64,000 nt of DNA from Streptomyces minutiscleroticus (GTDB taxonomy: Bacteria; Actinomycetota; Actinomycetes; Streptomycetales; Streptomycetaceae). The notes under the pieces were generated by a model. It worked only from the letters and a program-made list of their open reading frames with translations, was not told the origin of the DNA and did no database searches. This document shows, one piece after another, positions 1 through 8,777 of this stretch. The first letter of the stretch is position 1. Every line of letters begins with the position of its first letter. A program made the translations under genes and the position numbers. The stretch is taken from NCBI RefSeq assembly GCF_014650875.1, contig NZ_BMVU01000015.1, positions 62,001-126,000 of the forward strand, read 5' to 3'.

Positions 1-2080
1 GTTCCACTTCTACGCGGAGCCCGACCGCGGCTGGGCCTGGCAGATCCCGCTCCTGGAACTGCCGCAGGCGCAGTTCGTCCTGATGTCCGCCACCCTCGGC
101 GACGTCTCGATGTTCGAGAAGGACCTGACCCGCCGCACCGGCCGCCCCACGGCGGTGGTCCGCTCGGCGACCCGGCCCGTACCGCTGTCGTACGAGTACG
201 TGTATACGCCACTGACGGAGACGCTCACCGAGCTGCTCGCCACCAAGCAGGCGCCGGTCTACATCGTGCACTTCACCCAGGCGCAGGCGGTGGAGCGGGC
301 GCAGGCGCTCATGAGCATCAACATGTGCACGCGCGAGGAGAAGGACCGGATCGCCGAGCTGATCGGCAACTTCCGCTTCACCACCAAGTTCGGCCGCAAC
401 CTCTCGCGCTACGTGCGCCACGGCATCGGCGTGCACCACGCCGGCATGCTGCCCAAGTACCGGCGGCTGGTCGAGAAGCTCGCCCAGGCGGGCCTGCTGA
501 AGGTCATCTGCGGCACGGACACCCTCGGCGTCGGAGTGAACGTGCCGATCCGCACCGTGCTGTTCACCGCCCTGACGAAGTACGACGGCAACCGGGTGCG
601 GACCCTGCGGGCGCGCGAGTTCCACCAGATCGCCGGGCGTGCCGGGCGCGCGGGCTTCGACACCGCGGGCTTCGTCGTGGCGCAGGCGCCGGAGCACGTC
701 ATCGAGAACGAGAAGGCGCTGGCCAAGGCCGGCGACGACCCGAAGAAGCGCCGCAAGGTGGTCCGCAAGAAGGCGCCCGAGGGGTTCGTGGGCTGGACGG
801 AGAACACCTTCGAGAAGCTGATCGCCTCCGAGCCCGAGCCGCTGACCTCCCGCTTCCGGGTCACGCACGCGATGCTGCTGTCCGTGATCGCCCGGCCGGG
901 CAACGCCTTCGAGGCGATGCGGCACCTGCTGGAGGACAACCACGAGCCGCGCAAGCAGCAGCTGCGGCACATCCGCCGCGCGATCGCGATCTACCGCTCG
1001 CTGCTCGACGGCGGCATCGTGGAGAAGCTCGACGAGCCCGACGCCGAGGGCCGCATCGTGCGCCTCACGGTCGACCTCCAGCAGGACTTCGCCCTGAACC
1101 AGCCGCTGTCGACCTTCGCCCTGGCCGCCTTCGAGCTGCTGGATCCGGAATCCCCCTCGTACGCGCTGGACATGGTGTCCGTCGTGGAGTCCACGCTGGA
1201 CGATCCTCGGCAGATCCTCGCCGCCCAGCAGAACAAGGCACGGGGCGAGGCCGTGGCCGCGATGAAGGCGGACGGCGTCGAGTACGAGGAGCGCATGGAG
1301 CGGCTGCAGGACGTCAGCTACCCCAAGCCCCTGGAGGAGCTGCTCTTCCACGCGTACAACACCTACCGCAAGAGCCACCCGTGGGTCGGCGACCACCCGC
1401 TGTCGCCGAAGTCCGTGATCCGCGACATGTACGAGCGGGCGCTGTCCTTCACCGAGTTCGTCTCCTTCTACGAGCTGGCCCGCACCGAGGGCATCGTGCT
1501 GCGCTACCTCGCCGGGGCCTACAAGGCGCTCGACCACACCGTCCCCGACGACCTGAAGTCCGAGGACCTGCAGGACCTGATCGCCTGGCTGGGGGAGATG
1601 GTGCGCCAGGTCGACTCCAGCCTCCTCGACGAGTGGGAGCAGCTCGCCAACCCCGAGGAGATGACGGCCGAGGAGGCCCAGGAGAAGGCCGACCAGGTCA
1701 AGCCCGTCACCGCGAACGCGCGCGCCTTCCGCGTCCTCGTCCGCAACGCCATGTTCCGCCGTGTCGAGCTCGCCGCGCTCGACCAGGTGGAGGAGTTGGG
1801 CGAGATGGACGCCGACGCCGGCTGGGACGCCGAGGCGTGGGGCGCCGTCATGGACGCGTACTGGGACGAGTACGACGACCTGGGCACCGGCCCCGACGCC
1901 CGCGGCCCGAAGCTGCTGATGATCGAGGAGGAGCCGGAGAACGGTCTGTGGCGCGTCCGCCAGACCTTCGCCGACCCCAACGGTGATCACGACTGGGGCA
2001 TCAGCGCGGAGGTCGACCTGGCGGCCTCCGACGCCGAGGGCCGCGCCGTCGTGAAGGTCACCTCCGTCGGCCAGCTCTGA
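1..2080 (+). CDS. Ski2-like DEAD/DEAH-box RNA helicase, DUF3516 C-terminus (5' end outside window)
   Basis: The reading frame is open from the first bases, so the gene starts before the window and only the C-terminal two thirds are present. Visible helicase motifs in order are motif III (LMSATLGD, near base 85), a GVHHAGMLPKYR stretch, motif V (TDTLGVGVNVP) and motif VI (QIAGRAGRAGFD). These are typical of Ski2/Mtr4-type ATP-dependent RNA helicases. The remaining roughly 450 residues match my memory of the DUF3516 extension of actinobacterial helicases. A cytosolic role in RNA unwinding or decay is inferred from the family. The gene ends 19 bases before the thioesterase gene, so the two may be co-transcribed. 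Confidence 0.9.
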   Translation, partial: FHFYAEPDRGWAWQIPLLELPQAQFVLMSATLGDVSMFEKDLTRRTGRPTAVVRSATRPVPLSYEYVYTPLTETLTELLATKQAPVYIVHFTQAQAVERAQALMSINMCTREEKDRIAELIGNFRFTTKFGRNLSRYVRHGIGVHHAGMLPKYRRLVEKLAQAGLLKVICGTDTLGVGVNVPIRTVLFTALTKYDGNRVRTLRAREFHQIAGRAGRAGFDTAGFVVAQAPEHVIENEKALAKAGDDPKKRRKVVRKKAPEGFVGWTENTFEKLIASEPEPLTSRFRVTHAMLLSVIARPGNAFEAMRHLLEDNHEPRKQQLRHIRRAIAIYRSLLDGGIVEKLDEPDAEGRIVRLTVDLQQDFALNQPLSTFALAAFELLDPESPSYALDMVSVVESTLDDPRQILAAQQNKARGEAVAAMKADGVEYEERMERLQDVSYPKPLEELLFHAYNTYRKSHPWVGDHPLSPKSVIRDMYERALSFTEFVSFYELARTEGIVLRYLAGAYKALDHTVPDDLKSEDLQDLIAWLGEMVRQVDSSLLDEWEQLANPEEMTAEEAQEKADQVKPVTANARAFRVLVRNAMFRRVELAALDQVEELGEMDADAGWDAEAWGAVMDAYWDEYDDLGTGPDARGPKLLMIEEEPENGLWRVRQTFADPNGDHDWGISAEVDLAASDAEGRAVVKVTSVGQL

Positions 2081-2099
2081 GCACAGAAGGACACACCCC

Positions 2100-2972
2100 A
2101 TGACGAACCCGGCCGAGAGACTCGTCGACCTGCTCGACCTGGAGCAGATCGAGGTCAACATCTTCCGTGGCCGCAGCCCCGAGGAGTCCCTGCAGCGGGT
2201 CTTCGGCGGGCAGGTGGCGGGGCAGGCCCTCGTCGCCGCGGGCCGTACCACGGACGGCGAGCGCCCCGTGCACTCGCTGCACGCGTACTTCCTGCGGCCC
2301 GGGCGCCCGGGCGTGCCGATCGTGTACCAGGTGGAGCGGGTCCGCGACGGGCGTTCCTTCACCACGCGCCGCGTCACCGCCGTGCAGCAGGGCCGCACGA
2401 TCTTCAACCTGACCGCCTCCTTCCACAGACCTGAAGCAGGGAGCTTCGAACACCAGCTGCCGCCGGCCCGCGAGGTGCCCGGTCCCGAGTCCCTGCCGAC
2501 GGTGTCCCAGGAGATCAAGGAGCACCTGGGAGCGCTGCCCGAGACCCTGGAGCGGATGGCCCGGCGGCAGCCCTTCGACATCCGCTACGTGGACCGGCTG
2601 CGCTGGACCGTCGAGGAGGCCCGCGAGGCCGAGCCGCGCAGCGCGGTGTGGATGCGGGCCGTCGGACCGCTGGGCGACGATCCGCTCGTGCACACCTGCG
2701 CCCTCACCTACGCGAGCGACATGACCCTGCTGGACGCCGTCCGGCTACCGGTGGAACCGCTGTGGGGTCCCCGCGGATTCGACATGGCGTCCCTGGACCA
2801 CGCCATGTGGTTCCACCGTCCGTTCCGCGCGGACGAGTGGTTCCTGTACGACCAGGAGTCGCCGATCGCGACGGGCGGCCGGGGTCTGGCCCGGGGACGC
2901 ATCTACGACCGTGAGGGACGTCTTCTGGTCTCGGTCGTCCAGGAAGGCCTGTTCCGCAAGCTCGACGCCTGA
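2100..2972 (+). CDS. tesB: Acyl-CoA thioesterase II (TesB-type double hotdog)
   Basis: This 290-residue protein has the length and layout of TesB: two hotdog domains in tandem. The first half carries the RVFGGQVAGQAL and SLHAYFLRPG signatures. The second half carries the DMTLLDAVRLP and SLDHAMWFHRPFR segments, where the family places its catalytic Asp. It hydrolyses acyl-CoA to free fatty acid and CoA in the cytosol. ATG at 2100 is preceded by GAAGGA at 2086-2091, a good spacing. It follows the helicase by 19 bases, probably a shared transcript rather than a functional link. Confidence 0.93.
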   Translation: MTNPAERLVDLLDLEQIEVNIFRGRSPEESLQRVFGGQVAGQALVAAGRTTDGERPVHSLHAYFLRPGRPGVPIVYQVERVRDGRSFTTRRVTAVQQGRTIFNLTASFHRPEAGSFEHQLPPAREVPGPESLPTVSQEIKEHLGALPETLERMARRQPFDIRYVDRLRWTVEEAREAEPRSAVWMRAVGPLGDDPLVHTCALTYASDMTLLDAVRLPVEPLWGPRGFDMASLDHAMWFHRPFRADEWFLYDQESPIATGGRGLARGRIYDREGRLLVSVVQEGLFRKLDA

Positions 2973-2983
2973 GGTCCGGCGGC

Positions 2984-3060
2984 TCGGAGGCCGGGCCGGG
3001 GGATCAGGAGCCCGGTCGGAGGCCAGGGCCAGGGGGTCGGGGTCCCGGAACGGGGGATCA
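2984..3060. repeat. 32/33-bp tandem repeat abutting the DUF6397 stop codon
   Basis: Unit 1 is 2984-3015 and unit 2 is 3016-3048; both begin TCGGAGGCC and end CCCGG. A third fragment runs into the stop codon of the minus-strand DUF6397 gene at 3058-3060. The string GGGGGATCAG, which contains that stop (TCA on the plus strand), occurs again inside unit 1, so the gene end itself appears duplicated. The repeat fills the space between two convergent genes. Confidence 0.7.
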
Positions 3061-4155
3061 GCGGTCTCTGCGCCGCAGCCATCCCAGCAGGCGGCGGGGC
3101 GGTTCGGCCTCCGGTGCCGGCGGCCGGCAGGACGGCGCGGGCCGTTCACGGACCCGCGGAGCGCATCCGTCCGTCTGTCGCGTGCCGGTGGTCGCCGGCT
3201 CCGTGACCGCCACGGTCCTCCGCCGGTGCGCCCCGGCGCGTTCGCGGGCGCTCGGCCCGGTGGGGCCGACGGGGCCGGCGGGGCCGGTGGACTTCGGCCG
3301 TGCGGCGGTTCCGGGGCAGTGTCCCGCAGGAGCGGGCGCCGTGGGGTGCGGTGCCGGCCTGCTCGCGCGGGCTTCGGCGACCGCGCTCGTCAGTTCTGCG
3401 CGCAACCACTGGATCTCGTCCGGGTCCTGGGCCGTCGTGATGCGCGCGGCGAGATCGGCCGACGGCGACCCCGGCGTGCCGCGGGACGGCTTCCACCGCT
3501 GTCCGACGCGGTCGAGGTGGTCGCGTTCGTACGGGTCGGTGACGATCTCCGCCACGTGCACGGGATCGAGCAGCGCGGCCACGGCCGCGGCACGGGCCCA
3601 GTGGCCGTCGGCCTCGCGCAGCAGGAGACCCAGCCGGCGTCCGCGCCAGTTGCGTGCCCGCGCGTCCACGCCCGCGTCGAGCCGCTCGCGCAACCGCTCG
3701 GGCATACGGCCCGTCAGCAGGACCGCGTTGTGCTCCTCGGCGACGAACTGCCGCAGCTCCTCCGCCAGATAGAGCCAGACCACCGTGCGGTAGCGGTTGA
3801 AGTAGTGGCGCACGGGGACGACGAGGCCCAGCCGGGCGAGGCGGGTGAACCGGGCCGCGGTGATGCCCATGAGGGCGGCGCCCTCCGCGGTGCCGACGGC
3901 CCTGACGCGCTCACGGAGCACGTCAGGGAAGCCGTCCTCGCCGCTCACCCGGTCGATCTCCGCCCGGTCGACGCGGCGCCCTCCTCCCCCGCCCTCGTCG
4001 GGAACGGTCCTGATGTGGCCGAGCCGGACCGCGAGGTCGAACTCGCCGCGCTTCAGTCCCAGTTCCCGCGCGGCGCGGGCGGACGCGAGCGGCGGCCGGA
4101 CCGCGGCCGGCGCGGTGGCGGGCGGAGCGGAAGGTGTGGTCGTGCTGTCGGACAT
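3058..4155 (-). CDS. DUF6397 family protein
   Basis: A 365-residue protein of a Streptomyces-restricted family that I recognise as DUF6397; the function is unknown. The conserved first 230 residues start with ARAARELGLKRGEFDLA and contain GTAEGAALMGITAARFTRLARLG, which looks like two excisionase or MerR-type winged-helix DNA-reading segments. The C-terminal 130 residues are Pro/Arg-rich and low-complexity, including a GPAGPVGPTGPS stretch. I chose ATG at 4155 (MSDSTTT) over an upstream extension to 4458 because the extension is low-complexity and overlaps the next gene. A regulatory role is inference only. Confidence 0.75.
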   Translation of the reverse strand: MSDSTTTPSAPPATAPAAVRPPLASARAARELGLKRGEFDLAVRLGHIRTVPDEGGGGGRRVDRAEIDRVSGEDGFPDVLRERVRAVGTAEGAALMGITAARFTRLARLGLVVPVRHYFNRYRTVVWLYLAEELRQFVAEEHNAVLLTGRMPERLRERLDAGVDARARNWRGRRLGLLLREADGHWARAAAVAALLDPVHVAEIVTDPYERDHLDRVGQRWKPSRGTPGSPSADLAARITTAQDPDEIQWLRAELTSAVAEARASRPAPHPTAPAPAGHCPGTAARPKSTGPAGPVGPTGPSARERAGAHRRRTVAVTEPATTGTRQTDGCAPRVRERPAPSCRPPAPEAEPPRRLLGWLRRRDR

Positions 4156-4325
4156 GGCGGTTCTCCCCCGTGCTGCGAGCGGTTCTCGCGTACGCGACCC
4201 ACTGCGTGCACCGCGTGCATCACGTACATCGCCGTGCGGATCGCCTCGTGGAAAAACCGTAGCCGTCCGGCCGCCTCTCGTGGGGAGCCTGTGGAAAACT
4301 TCGTTCGTGATGGCGTTTGAGCTGG

Positions 4326-4739
4326 TCAGAGCTCCGTAGCCGATGTGTTCTCGGACGGGCGGGCGTCGACGCCGAGGTGCTCGCCGACCCGGTTGACCAT
4401 GCGGGTCATCTCGTAGGCGACCTGGCCGATGTCGGCCTCCGCCGCGCTGAGCACGCACAGGCTGCTGCCCACGCCGGCGGCCATGACGAAGAGCATCGCC
4501 CCGTCGAACTCGATCATCGTCTGCCGCACTTCACCCGCGCCGAAGTGCCGGCCCGACCCCTTGGCCAGGCTGTGCAGCCCCGACGACACGGCCGCGAGGT
4601 ACTCCGCGTCCTCGGCCCGTAACCCCGTGCTGGCCGCGGTCACCAACCCGTCGTTGGACAGCACCAGCGCGTGCCGTATGGGTGCGACCCGTCCGGTCAG
4701 GTCGTCCAGCAGCCAGCCGAGTCCCCGTTCCTGCGCCAT
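4326..4739 (-). CDS. Roadblock/LC7 domain protein
   Basis: This 137-residue protein is a single roadblock/LC7 domain: GLGWLLDDL, HALVLSNDGL, the central EVRQTMIEFDGAMLFVM and the SLCVLSAAEADIGQVAYEM helix. In Streptomyces such proteins (CvnB type) act with a CvnA kinase-like membrane protein, CvnC and the small GTPase CvnD. None of those partners is adjacent here, so this is an orphan copy. The start at 4739 (MAQERGLGW) matches the family; a longer frame upstream overlaps the divergent PPOX gene. About 95 bases separate the two divergent starts. Confidence 0.85.
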   Translation of the reverse strand: MAQERGLGWLLDDLTGRVAPIRHALVLSNDGLVTAASTGLRAEDAEYLAAVSSGLHSLAKGSGRHFGAGEVRQTMIEFDGAMLFVMAAGVGSSLCVLSAAEADIGQVAYEMTRMVNRVGEHLGVDARPSENTSATEL

Positions 4740-4835
4740 GTTCCCGTCTCCCCGAATCGATTCCGTCTCCCCGGCCGGAGGATCCGACGTGCCAGCCTTC
4801 CCCACGCTCCCCCCGTGGGCAAGGAGGATGGACGC

Positions 4836-5264
4836 ATGGCACACAAGATGACGGACGCGGAATGGCGGGAGTTCGTCTCCCACGGCACGCGCACCGGCAA
4901 GCTGTCCACCGTCCGGGCAGACGGGAGCCCCCATGTGGCACCCGTCTGGTTCCTGCTGGACGGGGACGAACTCGTCTTCAACACCGGCCGGGACACCGTG
5001 AAGGGACGCAATCTGGTGCGAGACGCGCGAGTCGCCCTGTGCGTGGACGACGACCGGCCACCGTACTCCTTCGTGGTCCTGCAGGGACGGGCCCGGCTGT
5101 CGGAGGACCTCGACGAGGTACGGCTCTGGGCCACCCGGATCGGAGCGCGCTACATGGGCGAGGAGCGGGCGGAGGAGTTCGGCGCGCGCAACGGTGTGCC
5201 CGGCGAGCTTCTCGTCCGGGTGTCGGTCGAGAAGGTCCTCGCGCAGGCCGCCGTCGCGGACTGA
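4836..5264 (+). CDS. PPOX-class, probably F420-dependent oxidoreductase
   Basis: A 142-residue split-barrel flavin/F420-binding protein. The motifs TGKLSTVRADGSPHVAPVWF and FNTGRDTVKGRNLVRDARV are those of the pyridoxamine-5'-phosphate-oxidase-like, F420-dependent enzymes common in actinomycetes. The cofactor is F420 by family expectation and the substrate is unknown. ATG at 4836 is preceded by AAGGAGG at 4821-4827. The frame is open further upstream, but that part overlaps the roadblock promoter and lacks conserved sequence. The stop codon is also the first base pairs of a 34-bp tandem repeat. Confidence 0.85.
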   Translation: MAHKMTDAEWREFVSHGTRTGKLSTVRADGSPHVAPVWFLLDGDELVFNTGRDTVKGRNLVRDARVALCVDDDRPPYSFVVLQGRARLSEDLDEVRLWATRIGARYMGEERAEEFGARNGVPGELLVRVSVEKVLAQAAVAD

Positions 5265-5422
5265 CGGGTCCGCCGCCAGGGCGGGCAACGTGGATCGACG
5301 GGTCCGTCACCGGGCCGGGGAACGTGGGCCGATGACTCCGTCACCGGTCCGGAAAACGTGGATCGACCGGTCCGTCGCCGGGTCAGGAACCGCGGACAGA
5401 CGGGTCCGTCACCCGCTGACGG
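5263..5422. repeat. 34-bp tandem repeat, 4.7 units, starting in a stop codon
   Basis: Units start at exactly 34-base intervals: 5263, 5297, 5331, 5365 and 5399 (partial). The first two bases of unit 1 are the GA of the PPOX stop codon TGA. Each unit begins with a form of GACGGGTCCGTC, which is a small dyad (GACGG, GT, CCGTC), and ends with a form of AACGTGGATC. Units have diverged by several substitutions, but the period is exact with no indels. Confidence 0.9.
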
Positions 5423-6140
5423 CCCGCGGGCCCGTCGACGGGCCCGCTCCCGGCCACGGAGCCGGGCCCCCGGGCGGTGCGCGACCGCCCGGCGGCCCGG
5501 CGCGGCGGCTCGGCGCCTCCGGGGAGACGGCGCGCGGGGGCCGACGGCGAGGGGGAAGACGCAGTGCATCGCCGTGGTCCCGGGCAGGGACGCTCCGAGG
5601 GGCCGGCCGTACGCTCACCGCGAGCCTGCCGGTGCCGGCGGGCATGCCGGTATCGATACCGATGCTGCCGCCGAGGCCGATTCCGGGGCGCGCCGTCCGC
5701 TTCGGGCGGAGCCGGGCGGGCCGTCGCGTACGACGACGGTCCGGCGGTCCCGTCCGGGGCGGCGCGGTCCGGGTGTCCCATGGCTCCAGGAGGCTAGACC
5801 CGGCGGAGGCGCGGGAGAGGCGCCTTGCCGAAACTGCCGCAATCTGGCGCACGGCTGCGCCGGAACGACCGCCCCGCGCACGGCCGTGCGCACCGTTCGG
5901 CCGGGTGCATCCCTCGACCGTGCGCGCACCCCGGCCGGGGTGCGCCCTCGGCCGAAGTGCGTCGAAGCCACACCCGGGCGCGCCCTGCGCGGTCTCGGCG
6001 CACGGCCGGCTCCCTCTCTCACCGTCGCCGCGCGGCCGGCTCTCTTCCACCTCGCCGCGCGGCCGGTCGCCTCCCCCGCCCCGCCATGCGGCCGACCGCC
6101 TCCCCCGCCTCGTCGTGCGCGAGTGCGGGATCATGCGCAC
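5423..6140. other. Long GC-rich spacer with no convincing gene; degenerate 27-30 bp repeats at 6003-6117
   Basis: About 720 bases without a believable coding frame. Long open frames occur on both strands, but they are Arg/Pro/Gly low-complexity and resemble no family. Near the right end four degenerate units begin CGGCCGG or CGGCCGA at 6003, 6033, 6060 and 6089 and lead up to the methyltransferase start. The promoter of the methyltransferase must lie in this spacer, but I cannot place it. Confidence 0.55.
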
Positions 6141-6740
6141 ATGAGCCACGACCACACTCGGGTGCAGGAGTTCTTCACGGCGCGCGCGGCCGGTTGGGAC
6201 AGCCGCTTCCCGGACGACGGCCCGGCGTACGCGGCCGCGGTCGCCGACCTCGGACTGCGGCCGGGCGACCGCGTCCTCGACGCGGGTTGCGGGACGGGGC
6301 GTGCCCTGCCGGCGCTGAGGGACGCCGTGGGGCCCTCGGGGACGGTCCTGGGCGCGGATCTGACCCCGGCCATGCTGGAGGCCGCCGTGCGCGCGGGCCG
6401 GGGCCGGGTCGGCCGGCTGCTGCTGGCCGACGTGGTCCGGCTGCCGTTGCGCACGGGGTCGCTGGACGCGGTCTTCGCGGCGGGGCTGATCGCCCACCTG
6501 CCCGATCCGGCGGACAACCTCCGGGAACTGTTCCGCGTGGTGCGTCCCGCGGGGACGCTGGCGCTCTTCCACCCGATCGGCCGGGCCGCCCTCGCCGCGT
6601 GCCAGGGGCGCCGCGTCACACCGGACGATCTGCGCGCGGAGGGGAACCTCGGCCCGCTGCTGTCCCGGGCGGGCTGGCGGATGACGTCGTACGTCGACGA
6701 GGACGACCGCTTCCTCGCCCTGGCCGTACGCTCCTCCTGA
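6141..6740 (+). CDS. Class I SAM-dependent methyltransferase
   Basis: A 199-residue Rossmann-fold methyltransferase. Motif I is VLDAGCGTGRALPAL near residue 50. The acidic loop after beta-2 is LGADLTPAMLEAA, and AAGLIAHLPDPADNLRELFRVVRPAGTL matches post-motif segments of the UbiE/Methyltransf_11 type. Cytosolic; the substrate cannot be told from the sequence. ATG at 6141 begins MSHDHTRVQEFF, where the family usually starts. No clear Shine-Dalgarno sequence precedes it. The stop codon overlaps a 22-bp tandem repeat. Confidence 0.85.
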   Translation: MSHDHTRVQEFFTARAAGWDSRFPDDGPAYAAAVADLGLRPGDRVLDAGCGTGRALPALRDAVGPSGTVLGADLTPAMLEAAVRAGRGRVGRLLLADVVRLPLRTGSLDAVFAAGLIAHLPDPADNLRELFRVVRPAGTLALFHPIGRAALAACQGRRVTPDDLRAEGNLGPLLSRAGWRMTSYVDEDDRFLALAVRSS

Positions 6741-6870
6741 GGCGCCTTGCCGGTCGGACCGGAACACTTCGACCGTCCGGCCGAGGTGCCTTGGCCGCCG
6801 GGACGAGGCGCTTTGGCTGTGGCGGCGAGGTGCTTTGACCATTGGGCCGAGGTGCTTCGGCCGGCGGGGC
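6739..6870. repeat. 22-bp tandem repeat, 6 units, starting in a stop codon
   Basis: Units begin at 6739, 6761, 6783, 6805, 6827 and 6849, exactly 22 bases apart. Most start GAGGTGCTT or GAGGCGCCTT and end in GGCC, GGAC or GGGC. The first GA is the last two bases of the methyltransferase stop codon (TGA, 6738-6740). Unit 2 is the most diverged (GGAACACTTC). No indels disturb the period. Confidence 0.88.
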
Positions 6871-7149
6871 GCGTCGAGCGCCGCCGCCCGGACCGCACCG
6901 TCGTCTCGCCTTCCCCGGGGGACTCGCCGGTCCCTTCGCGAGACCTGCCGGTCCCGCGTCCACCGTGCGGCGGCCGTCCCGCGTCCGCCGCACGGTGGAC
7001 GCGCCGAAACGGCCGGGTCCAGAAGCGGCGCGAAATCGTCGTAGACGCCGCTCCGGAGCGCCCCCTTATGGCACGGCTGCTGTAACTCTACGGTGGAGAA
7101 AGGCAGTTGAAAGCCCCGTCATGACACCGGACAGGGGAAGGTGGCTCGG
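6871..7149. promoter_or_regulatory. Spacer with presumed promoter of the 99-residue hypothetical gene
   Basis: No gene is seen. The first 180 bases are GC-rich. Near 7063-7105 the composition drops (TTATGGCACGGC, TGTAACTCTAC), a plausible promoter zone for the gene at 7150. No boxes can be assigned with confidence. An AGGGGAAG ribosome-binding site is at 7133-7140. Confidence 0.35.
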
Positions 7150-7449
7150 ATGTCCAGTATGTCGGCCAGACTGCGTGCGTTGTTTTCGCGTCCGGAACGC
7201 TCCGCACGCCAGGACGCCGCCCACGGGCGGCGCGGGCACAACCTGTTCGAAGCGGCCGCGGCCTATGTGTCGGCGTGCGCCGAGGACGATCAGGACAGCA
7301 TCGACGAGGCGGCGGACTGGGTGTCGCCGGAGGCCTTGTCGTTCGGGGTCAACGAGCTGGCGTGCAGAGCCGTGATCGCCCTCGCGCGGGAACGCGACGA
7401 ATCGCCGCGGGTGGTGGCGCGGGACCTCCTCGGGCTGCCCGCCGCCTGA
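7150..7449 (+). CDS. Small conserved hypothetical protein
   Basis: A 99-residue, mostly helical soluble protein with a basic N-terminus (MSARLRALFSRPER) and an acidic middle (SACAEDDQDSIDEAADW). I recognise it only as a Streptomyces-type hypothetical and see no named domain, signal peptide or membrane segment. ATG at 7150 was chosen because AGGGGAAG at 7133-7140 sits nine bases upstream. A GTG at 7141 is too close to that site. It stands alone between two spacers. Confidence 0.65.
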   Translation: MSSMSARLRALFSRPERSARQDAAHGRRGHNLFEAAAAYVSACAEDDQDSIDEAADWVSPEALSFGVNELACRAVIALARERDESPRVVARDLLGLPAA

Positions 7450-7594
7450 CACCGGCCGGGCCCGCCCCCTCCCCGTCCGTCGTTTCGTCCCGTCCGGCCC
7501 GGAAACTGCCCCTCCTCATTGCCTCTCCAAGCCGTGACAACGTCCTGGAGAGCGCATTAGGGTGCGCCGACAGACGCGGCGAGGGGAGGCCGGG

Positions 7595-8437
7595 ATGGCC
7601 GGGACGGACGAGGAAGCCGTCACCACCGGGGACGACGACGCACTGTACGTGCTGACGGCGGTACTGCTGACGCCCGCCCAGTTCCCCAGCGTGCTGGGCG
7701 ACGACTACCCGGAGGCCTGCGCGGCGCTCGGGCTGGATCCGGTCGCCGACGGCTACGGCCTGGTGCTCGGGCAGGACGGGGACGGGGCGCGCTGGACGGT
7801 CGTCGTCGACGACGTCTCGCTGGTCGCCGTCGCCATCGCCTCCTGGGACTGCGGCATGGAGTACGACCTGTCGCCCGACGAGCGCTCGATGGTGGCCGCC
7901 CTGCCGGGCTGGCCGCTCGCCGTCGCCGTGGCGGCCCCCGGGGTGCCCTCACCGCACGACCCGGCGCCCGAGGACGCCGGACAGGCGCCGCTCAGCCCGC
8001 CGGACACGACCACCTGGGGACCGGCGCAGCGGCGACTCGGCGCCGACGAGATCGCCCTGCGGTGGGCCTCCTGGCGGGAGCAGATCGACGACGGGGAGTT
8101 CGTCGCTCCGGGCGGCGCCGCGTCGGCCGGGGCGACCGCCGACGGCGGGGACCGCGAGGACGACGCGCCGCCCACGGGCGTCCGGCGGGTGCTCGCCGAG
8201 GTGCGCTCGTACGTCGACACGCCACCGCCCCTCGGCCGGGTCCGCTCCTCCTTCGCCCCCGGTGAGGCACGCACCCTGCGGGCCGACGGGCCTGGCTGGT
8301 CGATGGTCGCCAGGACCGACGACATCGCCTTCGTGCTGCTCGACGAGAAGCCGGGCGAGGTGCTGCCCGTCGGCCGGGGACCGGAACTCCCCGGCCTGCT
8401 CGACGCGCTCGACAAGATGGCGGTGCGCCCCAGCTGA
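7595..8437 (+). CDS. Conserved hypothetical protein, acidic, 280 residues
   Basis: A soluble acidic protein with two ordered parts joined by a low-complexity Asp/Gly/Ala/Pro linker around residues 120-195. The first part runs from DALYVLTAVLL to EYDLSPDERSMVAALPGWPLAVAV. The last part, from TGVRRVLAEVRSYVDT to the end, contains WSMVARTDDIAFVLLDEKP and resembles small stand-alone folds of unknown function. I do not recognise the family. ATG at 7595 has a strong GAGGGGAGG site at 7581-7589; a start at 7562 would add eleven residues without such a site. Confidence 0.65.
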   Translation: MAGTDEEAVTTGDDDALYVLTAVLLTPAQFPSVLGDDYPEACAALGLDPVADGYGLVLGQDGDGARWTVVVDDVSLVAVAIASWDCGMEYDLSPDERSMVAALPGWPLAVAVAAPGVPSPHDPAPEDAGQAPLSPPDTTTWGPAQRRLGADEIALRWASWREQIDDGEFVAPGGAASAGATADGGDREDDAPPTGVRRVLAEVRSYVDTPPPLGRVRSSFAPGEARTLRADGPGWSMVARTDDIAFVLLDEKPGEVLPVGRGPELPGLLDALDKMAVRPS

Positions 8438-8777
8438 CCCGGGGCCGGGGCGCGCCCGCACCACCGGGCGAAGCCGTACCGCCCGGCAGAGCCCACCGCA
8501 GGACGGAGCCGCACCGTCCTGCGGACGAGCCGCCCCGGACGGTACGGCACCGGACGGGCCACTGCGAGCAGTGCGGCGACCGGACAAGCCGTTCGGACGG
8601 TACGGCCCGGACCCGGACGTGCGACCGACGAGCCGGCTTCTGCCGTGCCGCATGCGCTCCGCCGTACGCCCGGGCTGTGCCGAAGACTCCGTGCCGTACG
8701 CCCGGACTGTCCGGCGTCCCGGTCAGCTCCCGTGCCGCAGAGGGGAAGCGACCGGGCGGACGCGCCTCGGACACGCC
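8438..8777. repeat. GC-rich spacer with degenerate ~30-bp repeats
   Basis: About 340 bases between convergent genes with no gene. CCGGACGAGCCG/CCGGACAAGCCG with a following GGACGGTACGGC recurs between about 8520 and 8610. Near 8660-8720, forms of GCCGTACGCCCGG followed by CTGT occur twice about 32 bases apart. The units are more diverged than in the other spacers. I see no promoter or clear terminator hairpin. Confidence 0.45.

Noticed and set aside
5263..6117. CRISPR array
   Set aside because: The units are contiguous with no spacers and differ between loci, and no cas genes are present.
5409..6842. A 477-codon open frame on the minus strand across the large spacer and methyltransferase
   Set aside because: Antisense to the methyltransferase and low-complexity; no ribosome-binding site or domain.
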